Source: Clostridium gallinarum (GTDB lineage: Bacteria > Bacillota > Clostridia > Clostridiales > Clostridiaceae). From it: a stretch of 64,000 nt of DNA. This document shows, piece after piece, positions 1 through 9,264 of this stretch. The translations under genes and the position numbers were made by a program. The DNA is taken from contig NZ_JACSQZ010000007.1 in assembly GCF_014836325.1 (NCBI RefSeq), positions 1 to 64,000 of the forward strand, written 5' to 3'. Under the pieces are notes generated by a model that was not told the DNA's origin, searched no databases, and saw nothing but the letters and a program-made list of their open reading frames with translations. Position 1 is the first letter of the stretch. Each line of letters opens with the position of its first letter.

Positions 1-77
1 CCTATTGTAATAACAGAAATTATTACAAATGTAATTATTAAGTTAATTATCTTATAATATGTATTATATAATCTCAT
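1..77 (-). CDS. N-terminus of an unidentified membrane protein (cut by window edge)
   Basis: An open frame starts at ATG 77 and runs off the window after 25 codons. It begins MRLYNTYYKIINLIITF and continues with isoleucine- and valine-rich residues, as expected for a first membrane segment or a signal anchor. An upstream AAGGGG at suitable distance could be its ribosome binding site. It lies beyond the cdsA terminator, so it is probably a separate transcription unit. It does not look like Dxr, which often follows cdsA in this cluster: Dxr starts with a soluble NAD(P)-binding fold. The product cannot be identified from this fragment. Confidence 0.4.
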   Translation of the reverse strand, partial: MRLYNTYYKIINLIITFVIISVITI

Positions 78-166
78 AATAGTTCCCCTTATTATTTCAT
101 ACTATAATTGTATTATAACTATTATTAATCCATACCATTTAATAACAATATAATTTCCTAGATAGC

Positions 167-195
167 AAAAAAGTAGGATGTTTATAACATCCTAC
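167..195 (-). terminator. Intrinsic terminator after cdsA
   Basis: A perfect 10-bp stem (173-182 with 186-195) is followed on the minus strand by six T residues (plus-strand A at 167-172). It lies 3 nt past the cdsA stop and ends the rpsB-to-cdsA run. Confidence 0.9.
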
Positions 196-198
196 CTC

Positions 199-993
199 TT
201 AAATACCAATAATAAAAGTTAAATAATAAAATACCACTATTGAATTAAATAATATAGAATCAAATCTATCTAAAATTCCACCGTGTCCTGGTATTAAATT
301 GCTATAATCCTTAATACCAACATATCTCTTTATTGATGAAGCTACTAAATCACCAAACTGTCCCATGATTCCACATAAGGTTCCTATTAAAAAGAAATGA
401 ATTACTTGCACTTCAGAAACATAAGAAGAAACAATAATACCAAATATTCCACAACCTAATGCACTTCCTAATAATCCACCTATTGATCCAGCTATAGTTT
501 TCTTAGGACTAACTTCTGGGCACAGCTTTCTTTTCCCTAAGTACTTCCCTGAATAATAAGCTGCTGTATCGCATATCCAAGATCCAATAAATATAAGCCA
601 AACTAAAAACTGTCCTGATGGTTTATCATTAACCAATGGAATAAAGCTAAATAACATTCCTACATATAAAAATCCTATAAGAGTTATTGCCACATCTATA
701 AAAGTATATTTTAAATTAACTACTGGAATTATTAATAAAAATACAGTAGCTAATACAATAATATACATAATATATTCAAAGTTATTTTCTAATAGATAAA
801 ATAATGCTAAGAGTAAATATCCAACCATAGGAATTGGATTGAAATTTTTTTCTCTAACTGCTTTATAAAACTCATATAATCCAGCTATAGAAAGAATTAT
901 TGTAAATCCCTTAAGATAAATACCTCCTAAGAATATGAAAAGTATAAACGGAGCTATCATAGCCGCTCCTATATATCTGCTATTTAATTTCAT
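199..993 (-). CDS. cdsA: Phosphatidate cytidylyltransferase
   Basis: Makes CDP-diacylglycerol from phosphatidic acid and CTP in the membrane, the branch point for phospholipid synthesis. The 264-aa protein is almost entirely hydrophobic, with many membrane segments. Near residues 222-247 it carries the CDP-alcohol synthase signature with SSIKRYVGIKD and PGHGGILDRFDS. The length is normal for the family. The start has a GAGGTGG-type ribosome binding site. It follows uppS by 16 nt, the usual pairing of isoprenoid-carrier and phospholipid genes. It is the last gene before a strong terminator; dxr, rseP or ispG, often next in related genomes, is not here. Confidence 0.96.
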   Translation of the reverse strand: MKLNSRYIGAAMIAPFILFIFLGGIYLKGFTIILSIAGLYEFYKAVREKNFNPIPMVGYLLLALFYLLENNFEYIMYIIVLATVFLLIIPVVNLKYTFIDVAITLIGFLYVGMLFSFIPLVNDKPSGQFLVWLIFIGSWICDTAAYYSGKYLGKRKLCPEVSPKKTIAGSIGGLLGSALGCGIFGIIVSSYVSEVQVIHFFLIGTLCGIMGQFGDLVASSIKRYVGIKDYSNLIPGHGGILDRFDSILFNSIVVFYYLTFIIGI

Positions 994-1009
994 TTCTCCA
1001 CCTCAAATA

Positions 1010-1771
1010 CTATACTCCACCATATCTTCTGTCTCTATGTTGATAATCATATATGGCTTTTTGTAAGTGTTCTTCCTTAAAATCAGGCCAGCAAACGTTA
1101 GAATACCAAAACTCAGAATATGCACATTGCCATAATAAAAAGTTGCTAATTCTTTGCTCTCCTGAAGGTCTTATAATTAAATCAGGATCGGGTATATTTT
1201 TAGTATATAAATAATTCTCAAATACTTTTTCATCTATATTTTCAATCTTTATGTTATCAGATTTCACTTCTTCACATAATAACTTAACTGCTCTAATAAT
1301 TTCATCTCGTCCACCATAATTAAAAGCTATATTAAGTACTATACCAGTATTATTTTTAGTCACCTCAATAGCTTCTAAAACTTCACTTTGTGCTTCTTTT
1401 GGAAGTTTAGTTATATCACCTGAAATCTTAATTACAACTCCATTTTTATTTAATTCTGCTAATTCACTTCTTAAATATTCTACTAGTAATTTCATTAAAG
1501 CTGACACTTCTTCATCTGGTCTTTTCCAATTTTCAGTAGAAAATGCATATAAAGTTAAATACTTTATACCTAAAATATGCGACTCTTTTATTACTCTTCT
1601 TATTGTTTCTACACCTGCTTTATGCCCCATAGTTCTTGGTAATTTTCTTTTCTTTGCCCAGCGTCCATTTCCATCCATAATTATAGCTATATGCTTGGGT
1701 ATATTATTTTGGTCTAAAACTATTTCTTTATTTTCTTTTTTCTTTTTACTAGTTTTAAAAACATCTAACAT
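1010..1771 (-). CDS. uppS: Undecaprenyl diphosphate synthase (cis-prenyltransferase)
   Basis: Condenses isopentenyl diphosphate onto farnesyl diphosphate to make the C55 lipid carrier for peptidoglycan. The 253-aa sequence has the family motif HIAIIMDGNGRWAKKR near residues 27-42, including the catalytic Asp. GHKAG follows, and the C-terminal RPSGEQRISNFLLWQ (near 201-215) binds the incoming pyrophosphate. The first 25 residues are a lysine-rich extension. The ribosome binding site GGAGG is about 12 nt from ATG 1771, a little long. It follows frr after a terminator and precedes cdsA in the same run. Confidence 0.96.
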   Translation of the reverse strand: MLDVFKTSKKKKENKEIVLDQNNIPKHIAIIMDGNGRWAKKRKLPRTMGHKAGVETIRRVIKESHILGIKYLTLYAFSTENWKRPDEEVSALMKLLVEYLRSELAELNKNGVVIKISGDITKLPKEAQSEVLEAIEVTKNNTGIVLNIAFNYGGRDEIIRAVKLLCEEVKSDNIKIENIDEKVFENYLYTKNIPDPDLIIRPSGEQRISNFLLWQCAYSEFWYSNVCWPDFKEEHLQKAIYDYQHRDRRYGGV

Positions 1772-1802
1772 AACTTCATGTTCCCTCCACCATTTGATAT
1801 GG

Positions 1803-1829
1803 AAAAAAACCTGCTAAAAGGCAGGTTTT
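1803..1829 (-). terminator. Intrinsic terminator/attenuator between frr and uppS
   Basis: A 9-bp stem (1806-1814 with 1821-1829, AAAACCTGC type) runs into a seven-base T tract on the minus strand. It overlaps the frr stop codon. uppS has no obvious separate promoter in the 56-nt gap, so read-through seems likely. Confidence 0.75.
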
Positions 1830-2385
1830 AAATTGACATAATCTCTTTTTCTTTTGCCGTAATTAACGTATCTACTTCCTTAACGTAAGTATCTATTATT
1901 TTTTGAACTTTTTCTTCTGAGTTCTTAAGTTCATCTTCTGTTATTTCTCCATCTTTTTTTAGAGCTTTAATTTTATCATTTGCTTCTCTTCTTATAGATC
2001 TTAAAGCAACTTTGGCATCTTCACCAGTCTTTTTAACAACTTTAACTAAATTTTTTCTTGTTTCTTCTGTTAATTCTGGAACTACTAATCTAATAACACT
2101 ACCATCATTTGAAGGATTTATTCCTAAGTCTGAAACTAAAATAGCTTTTTCAATTTCTTTCATTAAGCTTTTTTCCCAAGGCGAAATTACTAATACTCTT
2201 GGCTCTGGAGCTGAAATATTAGCAACTTGACTTAATGGACATGGGCTTCCATAATAATCAACTTTAATTCTATCTAACATTGTTGGGTTAGCTCTACCAG
2301 CTCTTAAAGTTGATAAATCAGATTTTAATACTGAAATAGTTTTTTTCATTTTATCTTCTGCTTTTACAATAATGTCTTTAATCAT
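1828..2385 (-). CDS. frr: Ribosome recycling factor
   Basis: Splits post-termination ribosomes together with EF-G. The 185-aa length is exactly typical. The sequence shows the conserved segments [20 protein letters not shown] (residues 27-46) and an [18 protein letters not shown]-type helix near 135-152. The ribosome binding site is AGGAGG 8 nt before ATG 2385. It lies 9 nt downstream of pyrH in the universal rpsB-tsf-pyrH-frr order. Confidence 0.97.
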   Translation of the reverse strand: MIKDIIVKAEDKMKKTISVLKSDLSTLRAGRANPTMLDRIKVDYYGSPCPLSQVANISAPEPRVLVISPWEKSLMKEIEKAILVSDLGINPSNDGSVIRLVVPELTEETRKNLVKVVKKTGEDAKVALRSIRREANDKIKALKKDGEITEDELKNSEEKVQKIIDTYVKEVDTLITAKEKEIMSI

Positions 2386-2394
2386 AATAACCTC

Positions 2395-3111
2395 CTATTT
2401 TTTAGATGAAACTAAAGTTCCTATTTTTTCTCCAGAAATTGCTTTCTTTATATTTCCTGGTTCTTCTAATCCAAATACTAAGATTGGAATATTATTATCC
2501 ATACATAAAGATGTCGCAGTTGAATCCATAACTTGTAATCCTTTTTCAAGAACTTCTATATAAGTAAGTGTATCATACTTTTTAGCATCCTTATACTTAT
2601 ATGGATCTTTATCATAAACTCCATCAACTTTTTTTGCCAATAATATTACATCTGCTTCAATTTCAGCTGCTCTTAAAGCTGCTGTAGTATCAGTTGAAAA
2701 ATAAGGATTTCCTGTACCCGCTGCAAAAATTACAACTCTTCCTTTTTCTAAGTGTCTAACAGCTCTTCTTCTTATAAAAGGTTCTGCTATTTCTTTCATT
2801 TCTATAGCTGTTTGAACTCTAGTCATTACTCCATTTTGTTCAAGAGAATCTTGAAGAGCTAAAGCATTAATACAAGTAGCTAACATACCCATATGATCAG
2901 CTTGTGATCTATCCATACCTTCACCACTTCTACCTCTCCATATATTTCCTCCACCAACTACTAACCCAACTTCAACTCCCATATTAACTAAGTCTTTAAC
3001 TTCTAAAGTAATTCTTTTTATAATATCAAAGTCAAATCCAAATCCATTTACTCCTGCTAAAGCTTCGCCAGAAACCTTAAGTATAACTCTTTTATATTGA
3101 CATTTATCCAT
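2395..3111 (-). CDS. pyrH: UMP kinase
   Basis: Phosphorylates UMP to UDP in pyrimidine nucleotide synthesis. It is a hexameric amino-acid-kinase-fold enzyme. Motifs seen are [13 protein letters not shown] at the N-terminus, [10 protein letters not shown] near residue 55, and [19 protein letters not shown] near 133. An in-frame ATG exists five codons upstream (3126), but the GGAGG ribosome binding site overlaps that codon and is correctly spaced for ATG 3111, giving 238 aa. It lies after tsf, separated by a terminator-like hairpin. Confidence 0.96.
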   Translation of the reverse strand: MDKCQYKRVILKVSGEALAGVNGFGFDFDIIKRITLEVKDLVNMGVEVGLVVGGGNIWRGRSGEGMDRSQADHMGMLATCINALALQDSLEQNGVMTRVQTAIEMKEIAEPFIRRRAVRHLEKGRVVIFAAGTGNPYFSTDTTAALRAAEIEADVILLAKKVDGVYDKDPYKYKDAKKYDTLTYIEVLEKGLQVMDSTATSLCMDNNIPILVFGLEEPGNIKKAISGEKIGTLVSSKK

Positions 3112-3144
3112 TCTTAGTACCTCCATATATATAAGTTATTTCCT

Positions 3145-3176
3145 AAAAAAGGAGAACACAATATGTGCCCTCCTTT
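3145..3176 (-). terminator. Terminator-like hairpin between tsf and pyrH
   Basis: About 13 bp pair (3148-3160 with 3164-3176, two G-U pairs, 3-nt loop), and a six-base T run follows on the minus strand. It starts 4 nt after the tsf stop. It probably reduces pyrH-frr expression relative to rpsB-tsf. Confidence 0.75.
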
Positions 3177-3179
3177 GTA

Positions 3180-4091
3180 TTATTTACTCATCTTAGCTAC
3201 TTCTTCAGCGAAGTTATCTTCTACTTTTTCGATACCTTCTCCTCTTTCGAATCTTACAAACTTATTGATAGTTATAGGAGAACCAACTTCCTTTGATTTT
3301 TCTTGAAGGTATTTGCTTATGCTCTTATCGCCATCTTTTACCCAAGCTTGATCTAAAAGACATACTTCTTTGTAGTATTTTTGAATTCTTCCCATTACCA
3401 TTTTTTCTACTATGTTTTCTGGTTTTCCTTCGTTTAAAGCTTGAACTCTATAGATTTCTTTTTCCTTTTCTAAAGCTTCTGTATCAACATCTTCTCTGCT
3501 TAAGAATGATGGGTTAGCAGCAGCAACTTGCATACAAACATCTTTAGCTACTTCTTTTAATACAGCAGTATTGTCAGCTTCACAGTTTAATTCTACTACA
3601 ACACCGATTCTTCCGCCACCGTGAATATAGCTTTCAACTACTCCACTTGCAACGTTGAATTTTTCAAATCTTCTTACAGTCATGTTTTCACCTAATTTAG
3701 CTATTAAAGCTGTTAGTGCTTCTGAAACTGTATTTTCAGCATCATATTTTTCAGCAACAAATTCTTCTACTGTAGAAGCTGAAGTTGTTGATGCCATTTC
3801 AGCTAATCTATTAGCAAAGTTTACAAATTCTTCATTAGCAGCAACGAAGTCTGTTTCACAGTTTAACTCAACTATACCAGCTGATTTGCTATCTTCTGAT
3901 ATATAAGTCTTTACTATACCTTCTGCAGCAACTCTTCCTGCTTTTTTAGCAGCGGCAGCAAGACCCTTTTCTCTTAATATTTCAACAGCTTTTTCCATAT
4001 CTCCTTGAGCTTCTGTTAAAGCTTTTTTGCAGTCCATCATTCCTGCACCAGTTTTTTCTCTTAATTCTTTAACTGATTGAGCAGTTATCAT
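3180..4091 (-). CDS. tsf: Elongation factor Ts
   Basis: Exchanges GDP for GTP on EF-Tu. At 303 aa it is a normal full-length protein. The N-terminal UBA-like region holds [19 protein letters not shown] (residues 7-25), and the core domain carries the [12 protein letters not shown] segment near 78-89. The start ATG 4091 has a clean GGAGG site. It is paired with rpsB as in nearly all bacteria. An 87-nt gap with a long hairpin separates the two. Confidence 0.97.
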   Translation of the reverse strand: MITAQSVKELREKTGAGMMDCKKALTEAQGDMEKAVEILREKGLAAAAKKAGRVAAEGIVKTYISEDSKSAGIVELNCETDFVAANEEFVNFANRLAEMASTTSASTVEEFVAEKYDAENTVSEALTALIAKLGENMTVRRFEKFNVASGVVESYIHGGGRIGVVVELNCEADNTAVLKEVAKDVCMQVAAANPSFLSREDVDTEALEKEKEIYRVQALNEGKPENIVEKMVMGRIQKYYKEVCLLDQAWVKDGDKSISKYLQEKSKEVGSPITINKFVRFERGEGIEKVEDNFAEEVAKMSK

Positions 4092-4138
4092 AACGTTAAT
4101 TCCTCCTAACTTATTGTAAACCTTATTATCTAGGTTAA

Positions 4139-4166
4139 AAGGTAAATGAGAAAACTCACCTACCTT
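4139..4166. other. Intercistronic hairpin between rpsB and tsf
   Basis: A 12-bp stem (4139-4150 with 4155-4166, two G-U pairs in minus RNA) has a 4-nt loop. On the minus strand it lacks a T tract, so it is more likely an mRNA-processing or stability hairpin. On the plus strand it is followed by a T-rich run and could stop antisense transcription. Confidence 0.6.
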
Positions 4167-4178
4167 CTTTTTATTTTA

Positions 4179-4880
4179 TTATTCAGCTAATTGTTCGCCT
4201 TGTCTTGCTTCGATTATACCATCAGCAATTTTTGCAGTTATTAATTTAACAGCTCTTATTGCATCATCATTTCCTGGAATTACATAATCTACTTCTTCTG
4301 GATCACAGTTAGTATCTACGATACCTACAACTGGTATTCCTAAAATTTTAGCTTCTGAAATAGCATTCTTTTCTTTTCTTGGATCAACTACGAATATAGC
4401 TCCAATATTATTAGAATCTAAGTTCTTGATTCCGCCTAAGTTCTTTTCTAACTTTTCCATTTCACCTTTTAATTTAATTACTTCTTTCTTTGGTAAAACA
4501 TCGAAAGTTCCATCTTCTTCCATAGTCTTTAAAGCTTCTAATCTATTAATTCTAGTTTTAATAGTTTTGAAGTTAGTTAACATTCCACCTAACCATCTAT
4601 TATTAACGAAGTGCATGTTTGATCTTATTGCTTCTTCTTGAATAGCTTCTTGAGCTTGCTTCTTAGTTCCTACAAATAAGATATCTTTTCCTTCAGCTGC
4701 TACTTCTTTAATGAATTCGTAAGCTTCATCTACTTTTTTAACTGTTTTTTGAAGATCTATTATATATATTCCATTTCTTTCTGTGAATATATAAGGAGCC
4801 ATCTTAGGGTTCCATCTTCTTGTTTGGTGTCCAAAGTGTACACCTGCTTCTAATAATTGTTTCATTGATATAACTGCCAT
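4179..4880 (-). CDS. rpsB: 30S ribosomal protein S2
   Basis: Structural protein of the small subunit head. The 233-aa sequence begins [20 protein letters not shown] and contains [14 protein letters not shown] (near residues 92-105) and the conserved [15 protein letters not shown] segment. The ribosome binding site AGGAGGT is 7 nt upstream. It is first in the rpsB-tsf-pyrH-frr-uppS-cdsA run, with a consensus promoter and a roughly 95-nt leader that can form several small hairpins. Confidence 0.98.
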   Translation of the reverse strand: MAVISMKQLLEAGVHFGHQTRRWNPKMAPYIFTERNGIYIIDLQKTVKKVDEAYEFIKEVAAEGKDILFVGTKKQAQEAIQEEAIRSNMHFVNNRWLGGMLTNFKTIKTRINRLEALKTMEEDGTFDVLPKKEVIKLKGEMEKLEKNLGGIKNLDSNNIGAIFVVDPRKEKNAISEAKILGIPVVGIVDTNCDPEEVDYVIPGNDDAIRAVKLITAKIADGIIEARQGEQLAE

Positions 4881-4981
4881 TTTCTACCTCCTGGTTATTT
4901 CCTCCATTATCTTCTTATAAAGATTCCTATTTAGGCACCAACTTTATAAATTGGATAATGTGTGTATTTCTTACCTTTGTT

Positions 4982-5010
4982 AGTATAACATAAGGTTATT
5001 ATAGTGGCAA
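4982..5010 (-). promoter_or_regulatory. Sigma-A promoter for rpsB
   Basis: On the minus strand TTGCCA (5010-5005) and TATACT (4987-4982) are separated by exactly 17 nt, with TG just upstream of the -10. The predicted start is near 4975. The leader can form CCAAUUU/AAGUUGG at 4938-4954, a place where ribosomal protein S2 could act on its own mRNA. Confidence 0.75.
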
Positions 5011-5061
5011 CATTTTTTTATATAAAAGATAATTTTACTTTATAAATATTTTCTTAATATA

Positions 5062-5097
5062 AAAAACGTTAAATCACTTAAGTGATTTAACGTTTTT
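5062..5097 (-). terminator. Terminator after codY
   Basis: A perfect 36-nt palindrome centred at 5079/5080 has A/T runs at both ends. It forms a strong hairpin with a T tract on either strand. It sits 9 nt past the codY stop and isolates codY from rpsB. Confidence 0.88.
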
Positions 5098-5105
5098 ATT
5101 TTATG

Positions 5106-5882
5106 TTAATTAATCTTTTTTAATTCATCAAGTAACTTTTCATTTAATATTTTAATGTGAGTTCCCTTCATTCCAAGAGATCTTGATTCTATAACACCAG
5201 CACTTTCAAACTTTCTTAAAGCATTTACTATAACACTTCTTGTTATCCCAACTTTATCTGCAATTTTAGAAGCAACTAGTAATCCTTCATTTCCGTCTAG
5301 TTCTCCAAAAATATGTTCTACTGCTTCAAGTTCAGAATAAGATAATGTTCCAATAGCAAGTTGAACTACTGCTTTTTTTCTAGCTTCTTCTTCTATTTCA
5401 ACTTGTTTAGCTCTTAATATTTCAAGACCAACTATAGTTGCACTATATTCTGCTAAAACTAGATCATCATCAGTAAAATATTCTCCAAATCTTGCAAGAA
5501 TTAAAGTACCTAATCTTTCTCTATTACCCATTATAGGAACTATAGTAGTTATTTTATCTTCCAACTTGCAGTTTCCTTCATCTTCAAAGAAACATAATCC
5601 TTCATTAGATAAATTAGCTACAGTTTCGTGAATATTTAATAAATTTTCATTATAGTCTTTTGGAAATCTCTTTTCTTCAACTACTTGTTTTTTCATGACA
5701 TCACATTCAAAACTTTTTGATAATGCATATCCAAGTACTTTTCCTTTTCTACTTGTTACATATACATTACATGATAAAACATCACTTAATAAATCGCATA
5801 TATCTTCAAAAGCTACTGGATCTGTTCCTGATTTTTGTAATATCTTATTTAACATTCTTGTTTTATTTAATAATGCTGACAT
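5106..5882 (-). CDS. codY: GTP/branched-chain amino acid sensing global repressor CodY
   Basis: Dimeric DNA-binding protein that represses adaptation genes when GTP and isoleucine, leucine or valine are plentiful. The 258 aa are typical. The N-terminal GAF ligand domain covers about residues 1-155, and a C-terminal winged helix-turn-helix includes [20 protein letters not shown] near 204-223. The start ATG 5882 has a TAGGAGGA site. It follows topA by 196 nt and is closed by its own terminator, so it is probably monocistronic. No clear CodY box could be assigned upstream by eye. Confidence 0.97.
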   Translation of the reverse strand: MSALLNKTRMLNKILQKSGTDPVAFEDICDLLSDVLSCNVYVTSRKGKVLGYALSKSFECDVMKKQVVEEKRFPKDYNENLLNIHETVANLSNEGLCFFEDEGNCKLEDKITTIVPIMGNRERLGTLILARFGEYFTDDDLVLAEYSATIVGLEILRAKQVEIEEEARKKAVVQLAIGTLSYSELEAVEHIFGELDGNEGLLVASKIADKVGITRSVIVNALRKFESAGVIESRSLGMKGTHIKILNEKLLDELKKIN

Positions 5883-6078
5883 TCAACTTCCTCCTATAAT
5901 ATAAACCATAATTTTTAGAAAATTTCAAATTATATAAATTTTCCAAAAACATCTCCATTACCTATTAAGTCTATCATAGGCCATTTTTATTTTCAACAAA
6001 TTTCTTACTATTTTCGACATTGCTTTATAAAATTTATATATTTTAACACATTATCAAGCTGTAATCAGTTTCTTTTTT

Positions 6079-8169
6079 TTATTCCTCATTATTTTCCTTA
6101 GTTATAGTAACAATTTTGTTACAATTACTATCGGAACACTGAGCATAATTCCCTTTAGTTTTACTATATTTTAACACCATGTAATTTCCGCATTCTGGAC
6201 ACTTATCCTTTAAAGGTTCATTCCAACTTACAAAATCACAACTTGGATAATTTGCACATCCAAAAAACTTCTTACCTTTTTTACTTTTTTTAGCTAGAAT
6301 TTTTCCACCACATTTTGGACATGGTGCATCAATTTCTTCCACAATAGGTTTAGCATTTTTACATTCTGGATATCCTGGGCAAGCCAAGAATTTACCGTAT
6401 CTTCCATGCTTAATAACCATCATTCTACCACACTTATCACATGGGACATCACTAACTTCATCTTCAATTACAACCTTAGATATTTCCTTTTCCGCTTTCT
6501 CTAAAGCTGTTTTTAATGGACTGAAAAACTCTCCTACAACTTTTCTCCACTCTTCTTGCCCTTCTTCAATATGATCTAAATTTTTCTCCATATCTGCAGT
6601 AAATTCTACATCTACAATTTGTTCAAAATAGTCGCTCATTATATTATTAACAATAAAACCAAGCTCTGTAGGAACTAAATTTTTCTTTTCTCTATTTACA
6701 TAATCTCTACTTAATAACACTGATATAGTAGGAACATAAGTACTTGGTCTTCCTATCCCTTTTTCCTCTAACAATTTAACAAAAGATGCTTCACTATATC
6801 TTGCTGGTGGCTGAGTAAAATGTTGTTTTGCTTCTATATTTACTTTGCTTAACTCATCATTTTCTTTTAATACAGGTAATGACACATCTTCATTGTCTTC
6901 TTCTGTTAAATATTCATAAAGCTTCATAAATCCATCAAATTTAACAGTAGATCCATTTGCCTTAAACTTATAATTACCATTTAATATTTCAATACTATTT
7001 GTATTTAATTCACATGAAGCCATTTGACTTGCCATAAATCTGTTCCAAATTAATGTATATAACTTATATTGTTCTGGAGATAAAGATTTCTTTGCAATTT
7101 CTGGTGTTATTTCAATAACAGATGGTCTAATTGCTTCATGTGCATCTTGGATATTTTTCTTTCCTTTATATACTCTAGGTTTATTTGGAGCGTATTCACT
7201 TCCAAAATTATCATTTATAAATTCTAATGCTTTTCCTTGTGCTTCATCAGAGATTCTAACAGAATCTGTTCTCATATAAGTAATTAAACCAACAGTTCCA
7301 TACCCCTTAACTTCTACACCTTCATATAGCACTTGGGCTATAGACATAGTCCTTTTCGTCATAAAATTTAATTTTTTTGACGCTTCTTGTTGTAAAGTAC
7401 TTGTAGTAAAAGGAGGCAACGGATTTTTAATTTTAGTTCCTTTTTTTACTTTAGAAACTATAAAGCTATTCTTATTTAATTCTTCAATAATTTTATCACT
7501 TTCATCTTTAGTGCTTATTTCAACTTTCTTACCATTGTAATGTGTTAACTTAATAGGAAACTTCTTTCTATCTTTTGTTGCTATACAGTCAACAGTCCAA
7601 TACTCTTTAGGTATAAACTTTTTAATTTCCTCTTCTCTATCACAAATAAGTTTTAAAGCTGCTGATTGTACTCTACCAGCACTTAGTCCCCACTTTACAT
7701 TTTTCCATAATATTGGACTTATTTCATATCCAACTAATCTATCTAATATTCTTCTAGCTTGTTGTGCATCTACTAAATTATTATTTATTTGTCTAGCTTC
7801 TTTAATAGAAGCTTTTACAGCATTTTTAGTTATTTCATTAAAAACTATTCTACATTTTTTATCTTCTGGTATTTTTAATATATTAGCTAAATGCCAGGAT
7901 ATTGCTTCACCCTCACGATCAGGGTCAGTTGCAAGATAAACTTTGTCAGCTTTTTTTGCTGCTTTTTTTAATTTAGCAATTAAGTCCCCTTTTCCCCTTA
8001 TTGTTATATACTTAGGGTTAAAATTATCTTCTATATCTACTCCTAATTTACTTTTAGGTAAATCTCTTACGTGTCCCATTGATGCTTCAACTGTATAATT
8101 TTTACCAAGATATTTCCCTATAGTCTTAGCCTTTGCTGGCGATTCCACTATTACAAGATTCTGTCCCAT
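6079..8169 (-). CDS. topA: DNA topoisomerase I
   Basis: Type IA enzyme that relaxes negative supercoils. The 696 aa contain an N-terminal Toprim domain (LVIVESPAKAKTIGKYLG, then DPDREGEAISWHLA near residues 82-95). The active-site segment YMRTDSVRIS near 298-307 holds the catalytic Tyr. Three C-terminal four-cysteine zinc motifs lie between about 577 and 685 (CDKCGRM, CPKCGGK, CPECGNY). The start has an inner GGAG 8 nt away, but this is inside a hairpin. A GGGGGTG lies upstream of the hairpin (see findings). It lies downstream of dprA. Confidence 0.97.
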   Translation of the reverse strand: MGQNLVIVESPAKAKTIGKYLGKNYTVEASMGHVRDLPKSKLGVDIEDNFNPKYITIRGKGDLIAKLKKAAKKADKVYLATDPDREGEAISWHLANILKIPEDKKCRIVFNEITKNAVKASIKEARQINNNLVDAQQARRILDRLVGYEISPILWKNVKWGLSAGRVQSAALKLICDREEEIKKFIPKEYWTVDCIATKDRKKFPIKLTHYNGKKVEISTKDESDKIIEELNKNSFIVSKVKKGTKIKNPLPPFTTSTLQQEASKKLNFMTKRTMSIAQVLYEGVEVKGYGTVGLITYMRTDSVRISDEAQGKALEFINDNFGSEYAPNKPRVYKGKKNIQDAHEAIRPSVIEITPEIAKKSLSPEQYKLYTLIWNRFMASQMASCELNTNSIEILNGNYKFKANGSTVKFDGFMKLYEYLTEEDNEDVSLPVLKENDELSKVNIEAKQHFTQPPARYSEASFVKLLEEKGIGRPSTYVPTISVLLSRDYVNREKKNLVPTELGFIVNNIMSDYFEQIVDVEFTADMEKNLDHIEEGQEEWRKVVGEFFSPLKTALEKAEKEISKVVIEDEVSDVPCDKCGRMMVIKHGRYGKFLACPGYPECKNAKPIVEEIDAPCPKCGGKILAKKSKKGKKFFGCANYPSCDFVSWNEPLKDKCPECGNYMVLKYSKTKGNYAQCSDSNCNKIVTITKENNEE

Positions 8170-8175
8170 ATATAA

Positions 8176-8207
8176 AACTCCATTTTATTTTTGGAGTTAC
8201 ACCCCCT
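8176..8207 (-). promoter_or_regulatory. Hairpin carrying the topA ribosome binding site
   Basis: The 7-bp stem 8176-8182 with 8192-8198 (AACTCCA/TGGAGTT) buries the GGAG nearest to topA. A second Shine-Dalgarno-like AAGGGGGTG ends at about 8200, just upstream of the hairpin. When the stem is folded, this site is effectively about 8 nt from ATG 8169. Confidence 0.5.
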
Positions 8208-8212
8208 TTGAT

Positions 8213-9253
8213 TTATATTGATTTAGCATAAAAATTGCCTGGAAGGCAAATAATTTCATTTCTATTTTGCATTTCAAATAATAACTCAAACAATACCTTC
8301 CTGTCAACATTTACAGAATTTAATATATCATCTAAATGCTTAGGTTCACTATTTATAACCTGTAATAACTCTATTTTAGAACTATTTTTATTGATTTCTA
8401 TTTTATATTCTTTTTTAATACTAAAAAAATCGTATAAATCATCTATTTCAGTAAATGGCTTAGCTCCGTCCCTTATTAATTTATTACATCCAGAACTATT
8501 TCCATTAATAATAGGACCTGGTACTGCCATTATATCCTTTCCAAGTTCTAATGCAAAATTTACAGTAATTAAGCTTCCACTTTTATCTGTTGCTTCTATT
8601 ATAACTAATTTACTACTTATAGCACTAATTATTCTATTTCTTCTTGGAAAATTATATGCCATTGGTGGAGTTTTAGGTAAATATTCAGATATAATAAGTC
8701 CATCATTTTTAACTATTTCTTCATATAAAAACTTATTATTTTTAGGATAAATAACATCTATTCCGCATCCCAATACACCTATGGTTTTTCCCCTATAATT
8801 TATAGCACTTTTTTGAGCTATAGAATCTATTCCTGCCGCTAATCCACTAACTACAGTTATATTATTTTCACTTAATTCCTTCCCTATTATCTTTGCTATC
8901 TCCGCTCCATAGTTAGTACATTTTCTTGCACCTATTATCCCTCCTAAACTCCCTTTTAATAAATCTAAATTTCCCTTATAAAATAATACATAAGGAGGTT
9001 CATGAAGATGATTTAAAATATCTGGATATTCTTTAGAATTAATAGTAATATATCCGATACCATTATTATTTGTATACTTATTAAATTCAATAATTTTTTC
9101 ATCAGTTAATTCAGTTAGATTTATATCTCTTAATTCTTTTATTTTGTCTTTATTTTTTCTTATATCTTCTTCTTTTTTATATTTTTTTATTAAATTAACT
9201 TTCTTTTCATTAGATAGCTTTAATAAAATAAACCATAGTTCATCATAATTCAT
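8213..9253 (-). CDS. dprA: DNA-processing protein DprA
   Basis: Loads RecA on incoming single-stranded DNA during transformation; related Smf proteins are widespread even in organisms not known to be competent. The 346-aa sequence has the Rossmann-like core GGIIGARKCTNYG near residue 104, VVSGLAAGIDSIAQKSA, GVLGCGIDVIYPKNN and YNFPRRNRIISAIS near 200. A short C-terminal winged-helix-like region follows. ATG 9253 is preferred over the overlapping TTG 9256 because GGAGG is well spaced. It sits between comM and topA in the usual order, 11 nt from comM. Confidence 0.93.
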   Translation of the reverse strand: MNYDELWFILLKLSNEKKVNLIKKYKKEEDIRKNKDKIKELRDINLTELTDEKIIEFNKYTNNNGIGYITINSKEYPDILNHLHEPPYVLFYKGNLDLLKGSLGGIIGARKCTNYGAEIAKIIGKELSENNITVVSGLAAGIDSIAQKSAINYRGKTIGVLGCGIDVIYPKNNKFLYEEIVKNDGLIISEYLPKTPPMAYNFPRRNRIISAISSKLVIIEATDKSGSLITVNFALELGKDIMAVPGPIINGNSSGCNKLIRDGAKPFTEIDDLYDFFSIKKEYKIEINKNSSKIELLQVINSEPKHLDDILNSVNVDRKVLFELLFEMQNRNEIICLPGNFYAKSI

Positions 9254-9264
9254 CAAAATACCTC

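Noticed and set aside
5883-6078. Clear promoter or CodY box for codY autoregulation
   Set aside because: Several AT-rich partial matches (for example TTGTTG with TATGAT at 15 nt) exist, but none is convincing enough to list.
8235-8750. 171-codon plus-strand open frame opposite dprA
   Set aside because: Fully antisense to dprA, which has all family motifs. The predicted peptide is low-complexity Leu/Ile/Ser-rich, as expected from a shadow of AT-rich coding DNA, with no ribosome binding site.
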